64,000 nucleotides of DNA, taken from Notamacropus eugenii (taxonomy: Eukaryota; Chordata; Mammalia; Diprotodontia; Macropodidae). The stretch is from positions 58,552,385 to 58,616,384 of the forward strand of contig NC_092876.1 in assembly GCF_028372415.1 (NCBI RefSeq), in the 5' to 3' direction. The notes under the pieces are model-generated. The model searched no databases. It had not been told where the DNA came from and was given only the letters and a program-made list of their open reading frames with translations. Position 1 is the stretch's first letter. Each line of letters starts with the position of its first letter. Below, piece by piece: positions 20,441-63,505 of this stretch. The translations under genes and the position numbers were made by a program.

Positions 20441-21630
20441 TTTTGTAACAAAGTACAGTTAAGCAAAACAAACCAATACATCAGCATATCTGACCAAATG
20501 TTTTGATAGTGGGGAGTTTGTGTCTATTGAAGGCCTTTGGACAGAGGCTGAATGGCCATTTTTTCAGTATGTTAGAGGAGGGCATTCCTCTTCACAATTA
20601 GATGGGCACCTTAAAATTCTGTGATGCTCCAACCTTCCCATTTCCTGTTGAGTTCCAATTCCAGAGGAACACTCTGGCCATACCTCCTGAAGGAAGCTGA
20701 TGCAGGTGCCCCTTCATTTCCTTACAAGAGCCCAGCCTGTCATGGTCATGAGGCATGACAGTCACAGCGGAGACACCCATTTCTAGTCAAATGGTCCCTG
20801 CCCAGGCCCTCTCAGCTGAAGCAGGGAAATGAAGAGACTCCTTTGGTTTATGAGACTCGAGGATTTACCTTACAGACCATGCAAAGCAGCTGTCACACCA
20901 GGACTACTCTTGAGAAGAGGCTGGGACCCAGAGGGTTTGGGCCCCCTCCCAAGTAATGCTGCCTTTGGTGAGAAGGCAGGCCAGAATGGGAACTACAGTA
21001 ATGAACAAACATGCACCCATTAAAGCCCACGTCCTTGCTGGAGGTTAAAAAGGAACATTAGAGAAAAACAGCAGTCATGCCCACTGGAAAATATTTGAGT
21101 CTGTTTTGCTGTGGGACCAATAGTCACCGAACAGGGCTTCAAGTACACCTAGATGGGAGGTCGAACTGCTTGGTCTAAAGATCTCCCCCAGCTCTGACAT
21201 CCTCTGTTCTGTGTGACTGTGGATGAGCAACAGCACATCTGGATGTTCCTTGATTCCTACATAGAAGCTCAATTAGATTAAGGTCCTTCCTAACTTTCCA
21301 ATATTCCATTCCAAGGGCCCTCTCAGCTCTGACATTCTGTGTTCTAAGAACCCTCCCACCTCTGGCATTCCACTAAACCAATTGTTCTCAAAACTTACAG
21401 CTGAATATTTTTTTGCCACTAGGAATACACAATCAGTTTTTAGATTGGGAAGAGTGGGAGAAAGTGGGGAGAAACTACATGTATATTTTCCCTTCTTCAG
21501 GAGCAAATTTCTTTCAGTTTATTGGCAGTTCAGGAGCTGGTGTGTTTTGAGGATGGTATTTACATGTAATGGACAATCTTATTTTTCAAATATTATTCTT
21601 ACCATACTATCTATGATGAATAAGTAAGCA
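20441..21630. other. Intergenic with short SINE-tail repeats
   Basis: AGCTCTGACATTCTGTGTTC-type units at about 21175-21370. The remainder, including small frames at 20829-21023 and 21382-21627, shows nothing recognisable. Confidence 0.4.
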
Positions 21631-21639
21631 TTTTACTGT

Positions 21640-22330
21640 AATTTTTAAATATATAATTAATTTTTAGTTTTCAGCATTCACCTCCATAAGATTGGAGTTT
21701 TGAATTTTCTACCCCACCCTCTCCTCCCTCCCCCCAAGACAGCATGTAATCTGATACAGGCTCCACTTATACATTCAAATCAAACATATTTCCACATTAG
21801 ATGTGATGTAAAGAAGAATTAATATTAATGGGAGGAATCACAAGAGAGAAGAAACAAAACAACAAAAGAAAAGGAGAACAAATAGTATGTGTCCATCTGC
21901 AGCCAGACTCCCAAGTTCTTTCTCTGGATGTGCATAGCATTTTCCATCGAGTTGTCTTAGATCCTTGCATTGCTGAGAAGTCTATCAAGGTCAGCCAGCA
22001 CATAATGTGTCTACCACTGTTTACAATGTTCTCCTGGTTCTGTTCACTCACTCAGCATCAGTTCATGTAAGTCTTTCCAGGTTTTTCTGAAATCTGCCTG
22101 CTCATCACTTCTTATGGAACAACAGTATTCCATTACATTCATATACAATGTACTCAGTCATTTCCCAACTGATGGATATCCCCTCAATTTCCAATTCTTT
22201 GCTACCACAAAAAGATCTGCTATATAATATTTTTGTACATGTGGGTCCTTCTCCTGTTTCTATGACCTCTTTGGAATACAGACCTAGAAATGGTATTGCT
22301 GGGTCAAAGTGCATGCACAATATTATCTAT
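21640..22330 (-). mobile_element. L1 ORF2 C-terminus and 3' UTR
   Basis: The minus strand encodes MHFDPAIPFLGLYSKEV, the conserved C-terminal L1 ORF2 motif (human FDPAIPLLGIYPK), then the marsupial L1 3' UTR ending in GGGGGGAGGGAGGAGAGG and an A/T-rich end near 21640. Confidence 0.8.
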
Positions 22331-22745
22331 GGTACTTTCCTTATCTCTTAATTAGATCTATTTTTGCTTTTGCTTTGTCTGAGATCAGTATTGCTACCCC
22401 TGTTTTTTTTACTTCAGCTGAAGCATAATATGTTCTGTTCCAGCCTTTTACCTTTACTCTGTTTATAACCCTCTGCTTCAAATGTGTTTCTTTTAAACAA
22501 CATATTGTAGGATTATGGTTTTTAATCTATTCTGCTATCTGCTTCCATTTTATGGGATAGTTCATCCCATTCACATTCACAGTTATGATTACTGTTTCTT
22601 TCTCTCCATCCTACTTTTCCGGATTTATGCCTTTCTCTGCTCTTTCTCCCTTTCCCTCCTCACTAGAATTTTGCTTTCCACCACTGCCTCCCTCAATCTG
22701 TCCTCTCTTCAATCTACCTCTCACTCCACCCTCCCTCCTCACTCC
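22331..22745 (-). mobile_element. L1 segment: ORF1-ORF2 spacer and start of endonuclease
   Basis: A second copy of the segment at 26640-27010: AGATCTATTTTTGCTTTTGC, AACAACATATTGTAGGATTA, TTCATCCCATTCACATTCAC. Here it is fused directly to the ORF2 C-terminus instead of the rest of ORF2. Confidence 0.75.
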
Positions 22746-22882
22746 ATCCCTGAGACGATGTACAATCTTATATAGGTTCTACATGTACATTCCTATTAAA
22801 TACATGCAGCATGGAAGATTTAAAATGAATGGGAGAAACCATAAAATAAAACAATACATAATACAAAAGAAAATGGTCTCCA
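22746..22882 (-). mobile_element. L1 3' UTR fragment
   Basis: TATATAGGTTCTACATGTAC and ATTCCTATTAAATACAT resemble, in reverse orientation, the 3' UTR of the plus-strand copy at 23250-23310. Continues at 23436 beyond the inserted copy. Confidence 0.55.
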
Positions 22883-23420
22883 TACTATTGTGCCATAAGA
22901 AATGATGAACAAGAAGACTTCAGAGAGGCCTGGAAGGACTTATATGACCTGATGCTGAGTGAAAGGAGCAGAACCAGGAGAACTTTATGCACAGCAACAA
23001 CCACAGTATGTGAGAGTTTTTTCTGGTAGACTTAGATTTTTGTAATAACACAAGAACTTCTGAAAAAAAAAAAAATCCCAATGGTGGACCTCAAGGCAAA
23101 ATGCCTTCCACACTCAGAGAGAGAAATATGGAAGTCACTCACATAATGTAGCAGATCATGTTTGTGTATGTGTATCTGTTTGTGTATCATGTTCTGATTT
23201 GTTATACGGATTCTTTCATTTATCTTAGTCTGACTACATAGCATGACTATAGTGAAAATATACTCAATAGGAAAGTATATGTAGAATCTATACAGAATTG
23301 TATGCAGTCGTGGGGAGGGAGGGAGGTAGTGGGGGGTGGGTGGGGAGGGATAAAATCGCAATTGTATGGCAGTGATTGTTAAACATTAAAAAAATAAAAA
23401 AATTAATAAAAAAAAAAAAA
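22883..23420 (+). mobile_element. 5'-truncated L1 inserted into older L1, with target-site duplication
   Basis: A ~538-bp L1 3' end (CTATTGTGCCATAAGAAATG, GACCTGATGCTGAGTGAAAG, GGGAGGGAGGTAGTGGGG) ending in an A-rich tail. It is flanked by AAAAGAAAATGGTCTCCA at 22865-22882 and 23418-23435. Confidence 0.88.
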
Positions 23421-23436
23421 AGAAAATGGTCTCCAA

Positions 23437-26400
23437 CATTTGTCATCTTCCTGTTTTATCATGTTAGCCAATCTGATAGGGGTGATGTGGTACCTTAGAG
23501 TTGTTTTAATTTGCATCTCTCTAATCAATAGTGATTTGGAGCATTTTTTCATATGATTATAGGTAGCTTTAATTACTTCCTCTAAAAACTCCCTGTTCGT
23601 ATCCTTTGACCATTTATCAACTGGGGAATGACTTGTATTCTTGTACATTTGACTCAGTTCTCTATATATTTTAGAAATGAGGCCTTTCTCACAGACATTA
23701 GTTGCAAAAAATTCTTTCCCAGTTTTCTGCTTCCCTCCTAATCTTGGTTGCATTGGGCTTCTTTGTGCAAAAACTTTGGAATTTAATGTAATCAAAATTG
23801 TCCATTTTGCACTTCATAATGTTCTCTATCTCTGGTTTGGTCATAAATTTCTCCACAAATCTCACAAACACACTATTCCTTACTCCCCTAATTTGTTTAT
23901 AGTATCAATCTTTATACCTAGATCATGTATCCATTTGAACTTTATTCTTGTATAAGGTATCAGGCATTAGTCTATGCCCAGTTTCCGTTATATTATTATC
24001 CAGTTTCCCCAGCAATTTTTGTCAAACAGTGAGCTCGTATCCGCAAAGCTGGGGTCCTTGAGTTTATCAAACAGTAGATTGCTATATTCATTGACTACAG
24101 TTTCTTGAGTACCTAACCTATCCCACTGGTCTACCCCTCTGTTTCTTAGCCAATACCAAATGGTTTTGATAATTGCTGCTTTATAATACAATTTGAGTCT
24201 GGTAGAGCTAGGCCACCTTCCCTAGCATTTCTTTTCATTAGTTCTTTTTGTTCATTAGACCTTTTGTTCTTCCAGATGAATTTTGATATTACTTTTTCTA
24301 GCTCTAGAAAATAATTATCTGGTCGTTTGATTGGTATGGCACTGAGTAAGTAAATTAATTTAGGTAGAATTGTCATTTTTATTATATTAGCTCGGCCTAT
24401 CCATGAGCAACTGATGTTTTTGCACTTACTTAGATCTGATTTTATTTGTGCGAAGTGTTTTATAATTGTGTTCATATAGTCCCTGGGTTTGTTTTGGAAG
24501 GTAGACTCCCTGATATTTTAAGGTGTCTACCATAGCTTTAAATGGGATTTCTCTTTCTATCTCTTGCTGTTGGGCTTTGTTAGTAATATATAGAAATGCA
24601 AATGATTTATCTGGGTTTATTTTATAACCTGCAACTTTGCCAGAGTTGTGTATTATTTCAAGTAGTTTTTTACTTGATTCTATGGGATTCTCTAAGTATA
24701 TCATCATATCATCTGCAAAGAGTGATAACTTGGTTTCTACTTTGCCTATTCTAATTCTTCAATTTCTTTTTCTTCTCTTATTGCTGTAGCTAGCATTTCT
24801 AATACCATATTGAATAACAGTGATGATAATGGATATCCGTGTTTCACTCCAACCTTTTACCTTTACCTTGTGTGTATGCCCCCGTTTTAAATGTGTTTCT
24901 TGTAACAACATATTGTTGGATTATGGTTTTTAATCCAATCTGCTATTTGTCTCCATTTTATGGGAGATTTCATCCCGTTCACATTCAGTTATGATGTGTT
25001 TATTGGAAATGCATCTAGCTTGTCCCTGTCACATATGCTTGCTGATGGTTTTAGGTAGATACTGCTCATTATTTTATGGAAAATTCCATTTATTCCTACA
25101 CTTTCCAATGTTTTCGATAGGAATAGGTGGTGTATTTTGTCCAAAGCTTTTCCCGCATCTATTGAGAATCATGTGGTTTCTGTTAGTTTTGTTGTTATGA
25201 TCAATAATGCTACCAGTTTTCCTAATATTGAACCAGCCTTGCATTCCTGGTATAAATCCTACCTGATCATAATGTATCATTCTCATGATAAGTTGCAATA
25301 TTCTTTTTGCTAATATCTTATTTAAAATTTTTTTATCTATATTCATTAGAGAAATTGATCTATAATTTTCTTTCTCTGTTTTGGCTCTTCCTGGTTTAGG
25401 TATCAGAACCATATTTGTATCATAAGAAGAATTTGGCAGGACTCCTTCTTCGGCAATTTTCCCAAATAGTCTATATAGTACTGGAATTAACTGTTCTTTA
25501 AATGTTTGATAGAATTCACTTGTAAATCCATCTGACCCTGGAGTTTTCCTAGAGAGTTCATTGATGGTTTGTTCCATTTCTTTTTCTGAGAGGGGGTTAA
25601 GTATTCAACTTCCTCTTCTATTAATCTGGGCAACTTATATTTTTTAAAATAATCATCCATCCCATTTAGATTGTCAGATTTATGGGCATACAGTTGGGAA
25701 AGTAGCTTCTAATTATTGTTTTAATTTCCTCCTCATTGAAGATGAGTTCACCCTTTTCATTTTTGATATTGGTAATTTGTTGTTTTTTTTAAATCAAATT
25801 GACCAAAGGTTTATCAAGTTCATTGGTTTTTTCATAAAACCAACTATTAGTTTTATTAGTTCAATAGTTTTCTTAATTTCATTAATCTCTCCTTTGGTTT
25901 TCAGTATTTCTGATTTGGTATTTACTTGGGGATTTTCAATGTGTTCTTTTTCTACCTTTTTCAGTTGCATGCCCAATTCATTGATCTCCTCTTTCTCTAT
26001 TTTATTCATGTAGGCGTTCAAAGATATAAAACTTCCCCTAAGAATTGCTTTTGCAGTATCCCATAAGATTTGGTAAGTTGTCTCATTATTGCCATTCTCT
26101 TGAATGAAGTTGTTGATTGTTCCTATAATTTGTTGTTTAACCCACTCATTCTTTAGGATTAGATTGTTTAGCTTCCAATTAATTTTTGGTTTATATTTCC
26201 ATGGCCTTTGATTATATATAATTTTTATTGCATTATGATCTGAGACGAATGCATTGACTATCTCTGCCTCTCTGCACTGGATTGTGAGGTTTTTATGCCC
26301 TAGAACATGGTCAGTTTTTGTATATGTGCTATGTATTGCTGAGACAAAGGTATATTCCTTTCTATTCCCATTCAGTTTTCTCCAGAGATCTATAATATCT

Positions 26401-26900
26401 ACCTTATCCAGAGTTTTATTCACCTCCTTAACTTCTTTCTTGTTTATTTTGAGGTTAGATTTATCAAGTTCAGAAAGGGGGAGGTTCAGGCCCCCCACTA
26501 GCATAACTTTGTTGTCTATTTCTTCCTGTAACTCCTTTAACTTCTCCTCTATGAATCTGGATGCTATACTACTTGGAGCATATATGTTTAGTAATGAAAC
26601 TGCTTCGTTGTCTATGGTGCCTTTTAGCAGGATAGTTTTCTTCCTTACCTCTTTTGATTAGATCTATTTCTGCTTTTGCTTTGTCTGAGATTAGAATTGC
26701 TACCCCTGCTTTTTTTACATCAGCTGAAACAATATATTTTGCTCCAACCTTTTATCTTCACCCTGTTTCAAATGTGTTTCTTGTAAACAACATATTGTTG
26801 GATTATGGTTTTTAATTCATTCTGCCATCTCTCTCCATTTTATGGGAGAGTTCATCCCATTCACATTCAATTATGATTACTATCTGTCTTTCCCTCCATC
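23437..26900 (-). pseudogene. L1 ORF2 (endonuclease-reverse transcriptase) remnant
   Basis: Pieces in order: endonuclease (26504-25794, with YTFVSAIHSTYTKTDHVLGH), reverse transcriptase (25577-25074, with [14 protein letters not shown] and [20 protein letters not shown]), DDMMIYLENPIESSKKLLEI (24707 leftward), SWIGRANIIKMTILPKLIYL (24475 leftward), and a C-terminal part. Interrupted by frameshifts, stops and the inserted segment at about 24850-25035. Confidence 0.85.
24850..25035 (-). mobile_element. Extra endonuclease-coding L1 segment inside reverse-transcriptase sequence
   Basis: Between codons for ...AFPI and [15 protein letters not shown] lies ~185 bp (TTTGTCTCCATTTTATGGGA, AACATATTGTTGGATTATGG) that belongs to the start of ORF2; the proper copy is at 26760-26870. 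Confidence 0.75.
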
Positions 26901-27479
26901 CCCTTTCTCCCACCCCATTTATGCTTTTAGTTCTCCCACTTCCCTTCCCCTCCACAAGTTTTAATTTTTGACCACCACCTCCCTCAGCCTTCCCTCTCTT
27001 CTTTCAGCCCCCCTACCTTTTAATCCCCCTTTCCCTTACTACTTCTTCCCTCCCTTCCCTTCTTCCCCCTTCCTCTCCTACTGCCTACATAGCTAGTTGT
27101 ATTTCTATACTTAACTGAGTTGCTGTTCCCTCCTTGAACACAATCAGATAAGGGTAACTCTGAAACAATGTTCATCTCCCTCCCCTCTTTCCCTCTACTG
27201 TAATATATTTTTGTGCCTCTTCCTGTGATATAATTTACCTTTTTCTGACTCCTTTTCACATCTTCCATTACAATCCCTGCACACTCTTAAATCATTTTTA
27301 TCATATCATTTACTTTATACTCCTCTTTCTATGTATTTCCCTTTTATATATCATAATATGCAATTCTCAAGATTCACAAGTATCATTTTCCCTTATAGGG
27401 ATGTATACAGTTTGCCCATACTGAATAACAAGATTTTTTCCCCATTTACCTTATTATGCCTCTCTTGAGACCTGCATTT

Positions 27480-28330
27480 GAAGATCGAATTTCTATTGAG
27501 CTTTGGCCTTTTCATCAGGAAGGTCTGGAAATCTCTTATTTCATTGAATGTTCATCTCCTTGCCTGAAATATTGTGCTCAACTTTGTTGGGTAATTGATC
27601 CTTAGTTTTAGTCCCAGCTCCTTTGCCTTACAGAATATCGTATTCCAATTCCTTCTATCTTTTAATGTAGAAGCTGCAAGGTCCTGTGTGATCCTGACCA
27701 TAGCTCAATATTTGAATTCTTTCTGGCTGCCTGCAATATTTTCTCCTTCACTTGATAGTTCTGGAATTTGGCAGTGATATTCTTTGGTGTTTTTAGTTTG
27801 GGATCGCTTTCAAGAGGTGAACAGTGGATTCTTTCAATAACTCTTTTACCCTCTGGATCTAGGACTTCTGGGCAATTTTCCTTGATGATTTCTTGGATGA
27901 TATTGTCCCAGTTCTTTTTTTCATCATGGTTTTCTGGTAGACCAATAATCCTTAGATTTTTCTCTCCTGGATCTATTTTCCAGGTCAGTCATTTTTTTCC
28001 AATTAGATATTTCACATTTTCTCCTATCTTTTCATTGTTTGATTCTTGATGTCTCACAGAGTCATTAGCTTCTACTCGCCCAATTCTAATTTTTATCAAA
28101 TTGTTTTCTTCAGTTAACTTTTGCATCTCCTTTTCCCTCGGTCCAATTGTTCCTTTTAAGGAGTTATTTTCTCCAGTTAGGTTTTGTGCTTCCTTTTCCA
28201 TTTGTCCAATTTTCCTTCTAAATTCTTCTGATTTCTTTTTTTATATTTTTAAAATCATTGGTCAGTTTTTCTTCTATTTCTCTAATTTAGCTTTTCAAAT
28301 CCTTCCTGAGCTCTTCCAAGAATGCTCTTT
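27480..28330 (-). pseudogene. L1 ORF1 (RNA-binding protein) remnant
   Basis: Includes EKEAQNLTGENNSLKGTI and REKEMQKLTEENNLIKIRIG, heptad coiled-coil sequence, then a broken C-terminal RNA-binding domain (DPEGKRVIERIH-type sequence near 27850). Not intact. Confidence 0.7.
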
Positions 28331-29119
28331 GTGCTTCAGACCAGTTCATATTAGGGAGTACAGTCTCAGTGCTGACCTCTTTAGTATTCATGTTTTGGTC
28401 CTTGTCCCCACAGAAAGATTCTATGGTCTTTTCTGCTTTGCTTCTTACTCATGATGATTACCCTTTTTCTGGTTTCTCAAGTAGATCTCTCTATCTGGGG
28501 CACAGGGGGCTGTCTCACAGTTTTTGTGCCTAAAACTTGAGGCATGTGTTGTGGCCTCTAGTTCTTTCAGCTATAAGCTAAAATTCTGCAGTTTACCTGG
28601 TGCTGAATTGGCTGTTGTAGGAAAGCAGAGGCCAGGTGAAGTCTTTTTGGGTTTCCCCAGAGATACCCTGGAGCTAGCTCATTAAGTGTGGGGGAGGGAT
28701 GGTCTGGCCACTGGAGGTCTCCTCTACTGAACTAGAGCATAGGCAAGCTCAGCGGTGGGTGATTCCATCTGCGCTAGTGTCTTCCCAATTCCTGTGGGGT
28801 GCTGGGGCATGCCTGGTGTCCTGGTGTTGGTGACTGCAGGCTCCACCTCCCTGGGGCTCAGGATCTTCTCACGGTTTTCTGAGGTGGGGCTATATGGGAC
28901 AGCTTCAGTCCTGCACAGGTCCCCTTCAGCCACAGCAAGAGGGACCCTCCTTTGCGATTTTCCTAGCCTTGTTCTAAGAGACTGTTTACCCCTTCTGCTG
29001 CTCCCACTGTTCCAGGATTTTTCCTGAGGAGATATTCTCTGGGTTCTTCAAGGTCAACAAGGGGAGGGAGAAAGCAATTACTGATCACTCCACCATCTTG
29101 GTTCCAGCCTCCAGATCTT

Positions 29120-29250
29120 AATCTTAAAAACACACATGCTTGGAACAAGCACCTCAAGGGCAAGGGCTGTCTTTTACCTTTCTTTGTATCCCCAACACTT
29201 AAAACAGTGCCTAGAACACAGTAGGTGCTTAATAAATGGTAAGTGAATGC
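29120..29250 (+). repeat. L2 LINE 3' end
   Basis: CAAGGGCAAGGGCTGTCTTT, GAACACAGTAGGTGCTTAAT, AAATGGTAAGTGAATG. Adjoins the 5' end of the L1. Confidence 0.65.
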
Positions 29251-29354
29251 CCAATCATCTACAAACTAGAAATGCTACCCCTAAATAATAGAGAGGGGAC
29301 CTTGAAGCTCCCAAAGTCCCCTCTGCCCCAAAGAAGGCCACACCATCAGAAAAG

Positions 29355-30967
29355 CTTGCATAAATACTCAGAATTTTATTAGCCAGCAGGTAGTCTTCAG
29401 TACAAACCCATGCTCCACATCACAGTTCTTTACTCAGAAAGGCTTCCCTGGTTCTGAACTGTGATTAAATACAAAGATACATTCCACCGCCACCACAGAA
29501 AAACTCAAACATGCCCAAAGCAAAAACAACAGGACTCCCCTCTCCCCCTCAAGGGCCAATGTAAACTACAGATTGACTTGTGCTAGTGATGTCCAAGTAC
29601 AATCCCAGAAGAAGATGGGAAACAGTAACATTATGAGGAGCAGTTGTGTCCTCAGGCTTCTGAGGACACAGAGAACCTGCCCTTCTGTTGACTTTTCCAC
29701 TGCACCCCAAGACAGTCACTCCTCCTTCCCCCAGGAAGTGAAGCCTAAATACTCAGTCACATCTCAGGATCCACTCAAATCCCTATGACCCCACTCTTAC
29801 CTAATGTGGGAACCCTTCAGGTGGGGAATCAATTGGCTGCCTCAAATGGATCCAGGGCTAATTAGGTAATTATTTGGTGAGGAAACCAAGGCACAGAGAG
29901 ACAAAGTGATTTCCTCAGGGTCACATGAGTGGTCTGCATTTGGAAGCCCAAAACATTACAAGGGCAATGGGCCCCAAGTGGGTCTTGGGAGCTAAAGGGG
30001 TTGGAAAGGTTTATTGGGCCTACTGCCCATAGGCACATTCTAGGATACTTCATCCCCATGGGGGAACACATCTCAGGGCCTGAGAGGGCTGGAAGCTGGC
30101 ATGTTTGGAAGTGCTGCCCCAGGCACCACAGGGTCATTAGCTAAACTCTAGCTAACAAGAGATCAGGCATAAGGCTGAAACCACGTAACTCCCCACTTCA
30201 TCCTTCTCTCACCCCCAAATCATAGGAGAGAAAATGAAGGAGTTAGCTGAAACCCTCAGACTATTTTCCTAGTATGCACCCAGGGTAAAGAGTTAAATGG
30301 CCTCAGCTACCAGAATGCCTAAGGGGGAAGATCCCTGGTCTTGGTTCCATCCAAGTGGGCTTAAGGCAGACTAGGAAAGCACCTACAGAGAGCAGGTAAC
30401 GATGCTCTATTTTTACCTACACAAACATGTGACAATACATGAGAGGAAAAGTCCAAGAAAAAAGAGGGAGAAACAAGGCAGGCAGGCAGCCAGCACTGAG
30501 ACCCATTGGCTAAAGGTGATTTTTGGAGATGAAGGACAGAAAAGGAAACCTTCCCCTTCAGTTCTTAAGGCTCTGGTGAAATTCAATGACAGCCCTTAGG
30601 TGACAGGAGGAGGCAAGTCTGTGTCTGCCCTGGAGGACAAAACCCTGGGGAGGGAGGGCGGGATGCACATACAAAGAGCTGACAAAAGCTCAAGAAAGGC
30701 AGCTTTGGCCACCTTCTTGAGGCTGCTCAACTCAGTGCCCTACCAAATCCTGCTCCTGGATTCATACAAAATGGCGGCTTCCATGGCCTGAGCTAGGAGA
30801 ATTGGCAACCGTGCGAGCACATGTGTGTATGTGCATGTGCATGATCTGACATCACTACCCAGAGGCTCAGCCCCAGAGCACAGAGAGGTGAGAAGAGATG
30901 AAGAGCTAACAGTGTAGGCAGACTACCAGTCAGTAGCTTGGACGGATGAGAAGCTGGTCTCTGTGGC
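29355..30967 (-). other. ALDH4A1: Probable ALDH4A1 3' untranslated region
   Basis: Runs from the TGA to just past an AATAAA signal. About 1.6 kb, largely non-repetitive apart from a possible SINE piece near 29860-29950. Extent is inferred from the signal; no earlier AATAAA stood out on this strand. Confidence 0.55.
29375..29380 (-). terminator. Candidate ALDH4A1 polyadenylation signal (AATAAA)
   Basis: Minus strand reads CTGGCTAATAAAATTCTGAG. The first canonical signal noticed downstream of the stop; cleavage would fall near 29350-29365. Confidence 0.55.
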
Positions 30968-62549
<31,582 letters not shown>

Positions 62550-62925
62550 CCCGAGCTCACGGTGGCGGCTGCGCGGCGGAAGCAGCACGAGCCGAAGCAG
62601 GAGTTGAGACGCCTCTAAAGCCCCTGCGCCTCGGGCCCCGCCCGGCCCATACCACCGAGGAAAGGGGAGAGGGGAACCCGGCCACTCCAGGCCTTCCTTT
62701 CAGTCTGCCGGCGCCCGAGCCTCTCTCGCTCTCTAGCCAAGACAGAAAGAAAATATGAAAAGCCGTATCGAACACGGCGTGGTTCCCGAGGATTGCTCCA
62801 CCCCAAAGAACGCCGACCCGCCCCCACCCCAAGGCCTTGTGCGACATCCCCCCCACGTCTTCCTCTTGGTTCAGCCCGACCTCGAGGTTGCGACCTTAGC
62901 AAGGAGAAGGCGTGAACTCTTTTGG

Positions 62926-62980
62926 CCAATCAGAGTAACACTTGAAGCCTTCGGACCAATCAGAAGCTCCACCTATATAG
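62926..62980 (+). promoter_or_regulatory. Two CCAAT boxes followed by a TATA-like box, plus-strand orientation
   Basis: CCAATCAG at 62926-62933 and again at 62956-62963, then CTATATAG at 62973-62980; a further CCAAT at 63018-63022. The order and spacing fit a promoter firing to the right, away from ALDH4A1, though CCAAT boxes also work in either orientation for ALDH4A1 itself. Confidence 0.45.
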
Positions 62981-63289
62981 CGGTCTTCTCGGGTGGAGGG
63001 GAAAGGGGAAATGGAAGCCAATGGGAAGGGGGAGGATTTCCACGTGCGAGAGAGGAAGCGAGTCTGAATCCAGGAGTGGGTCAGGGTCGGGTTGGTTCGG
63101 AGCCGGGGTGGGGGAAAGATGCTGGATGTTACTCATTCCTACCCGGCCTTTGGCCGGCCAGGAGGTCCAGCCTTTGGGTGTGGCCCTAGGATTTGTAGGA
63201 ACGCTGACCCTTCCCAAAAGGTCATCTTGACCATCTCCCTGCCTGCGGGCGGTGGGCCGCGTCCTTCCCGACCACCTCCACCCATTCTC

Positions 63290-63505
63290 CTTGTTATTCA
63301 TTCGTTTCAACGGTTCGTGGCAGAGATACCGGAGATATTTGCCATCTCCTTCTCATTTTACAGATGAGGAAACTGAGGCAGAGAGGGTGAAGTGACTTGC
63401 CCAGGGTCACACCGCTAGGAAGGGTCCGAGGCAGGATTTGAACTCATGGAGACGTATCTTCCTGCCTCCAGACCCAGCACTCCGTGCACTCTGCCTCCCA
63501 GCTGA
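63290..63505 (-). repeat. tRNA-headed SINE with RTE-like tail
   Basis: CGTGGCAGAGATACCGGAGA, TACAGATGAGGAAACTGAGG, CCAGGGTCACACCGCTAGG, CCGTGCACTCTGCCTCCC. Marks the upstream edge of the CpG-rich region. Confidence 0.7.

Larger units (their letters stand above)
23436..29111 (-). mobile_element. Long rearranged L1 (5' UTR, ORF1, ORF2), dead
   Basis: Read from 29111 leftward: a 5' UTR starting GGCTGGAACCAAGATGGTGG; ORF1 coiled coil and RNA-binding part (about 28330-27480); a spacer (to 26900); ORF2 endonuclease, reverse transcriptase and C-terminal part, broken by stops and frameshifts and stopping at IKTTLRYHITPIRLANMI, DDKCWR near 23445. Still recognisable over 5.7 kb, so fairly young among the LINEs here. 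Confidence 0.85.

Noticed and set aside
22746-22882. Idea that the plus-strand copy at 22883-23420 is part of the same L1 as its surroundings
   Set aside because: Its orientation is opposite and it has its own A-rich tail and an 18-bp target-site duplication.
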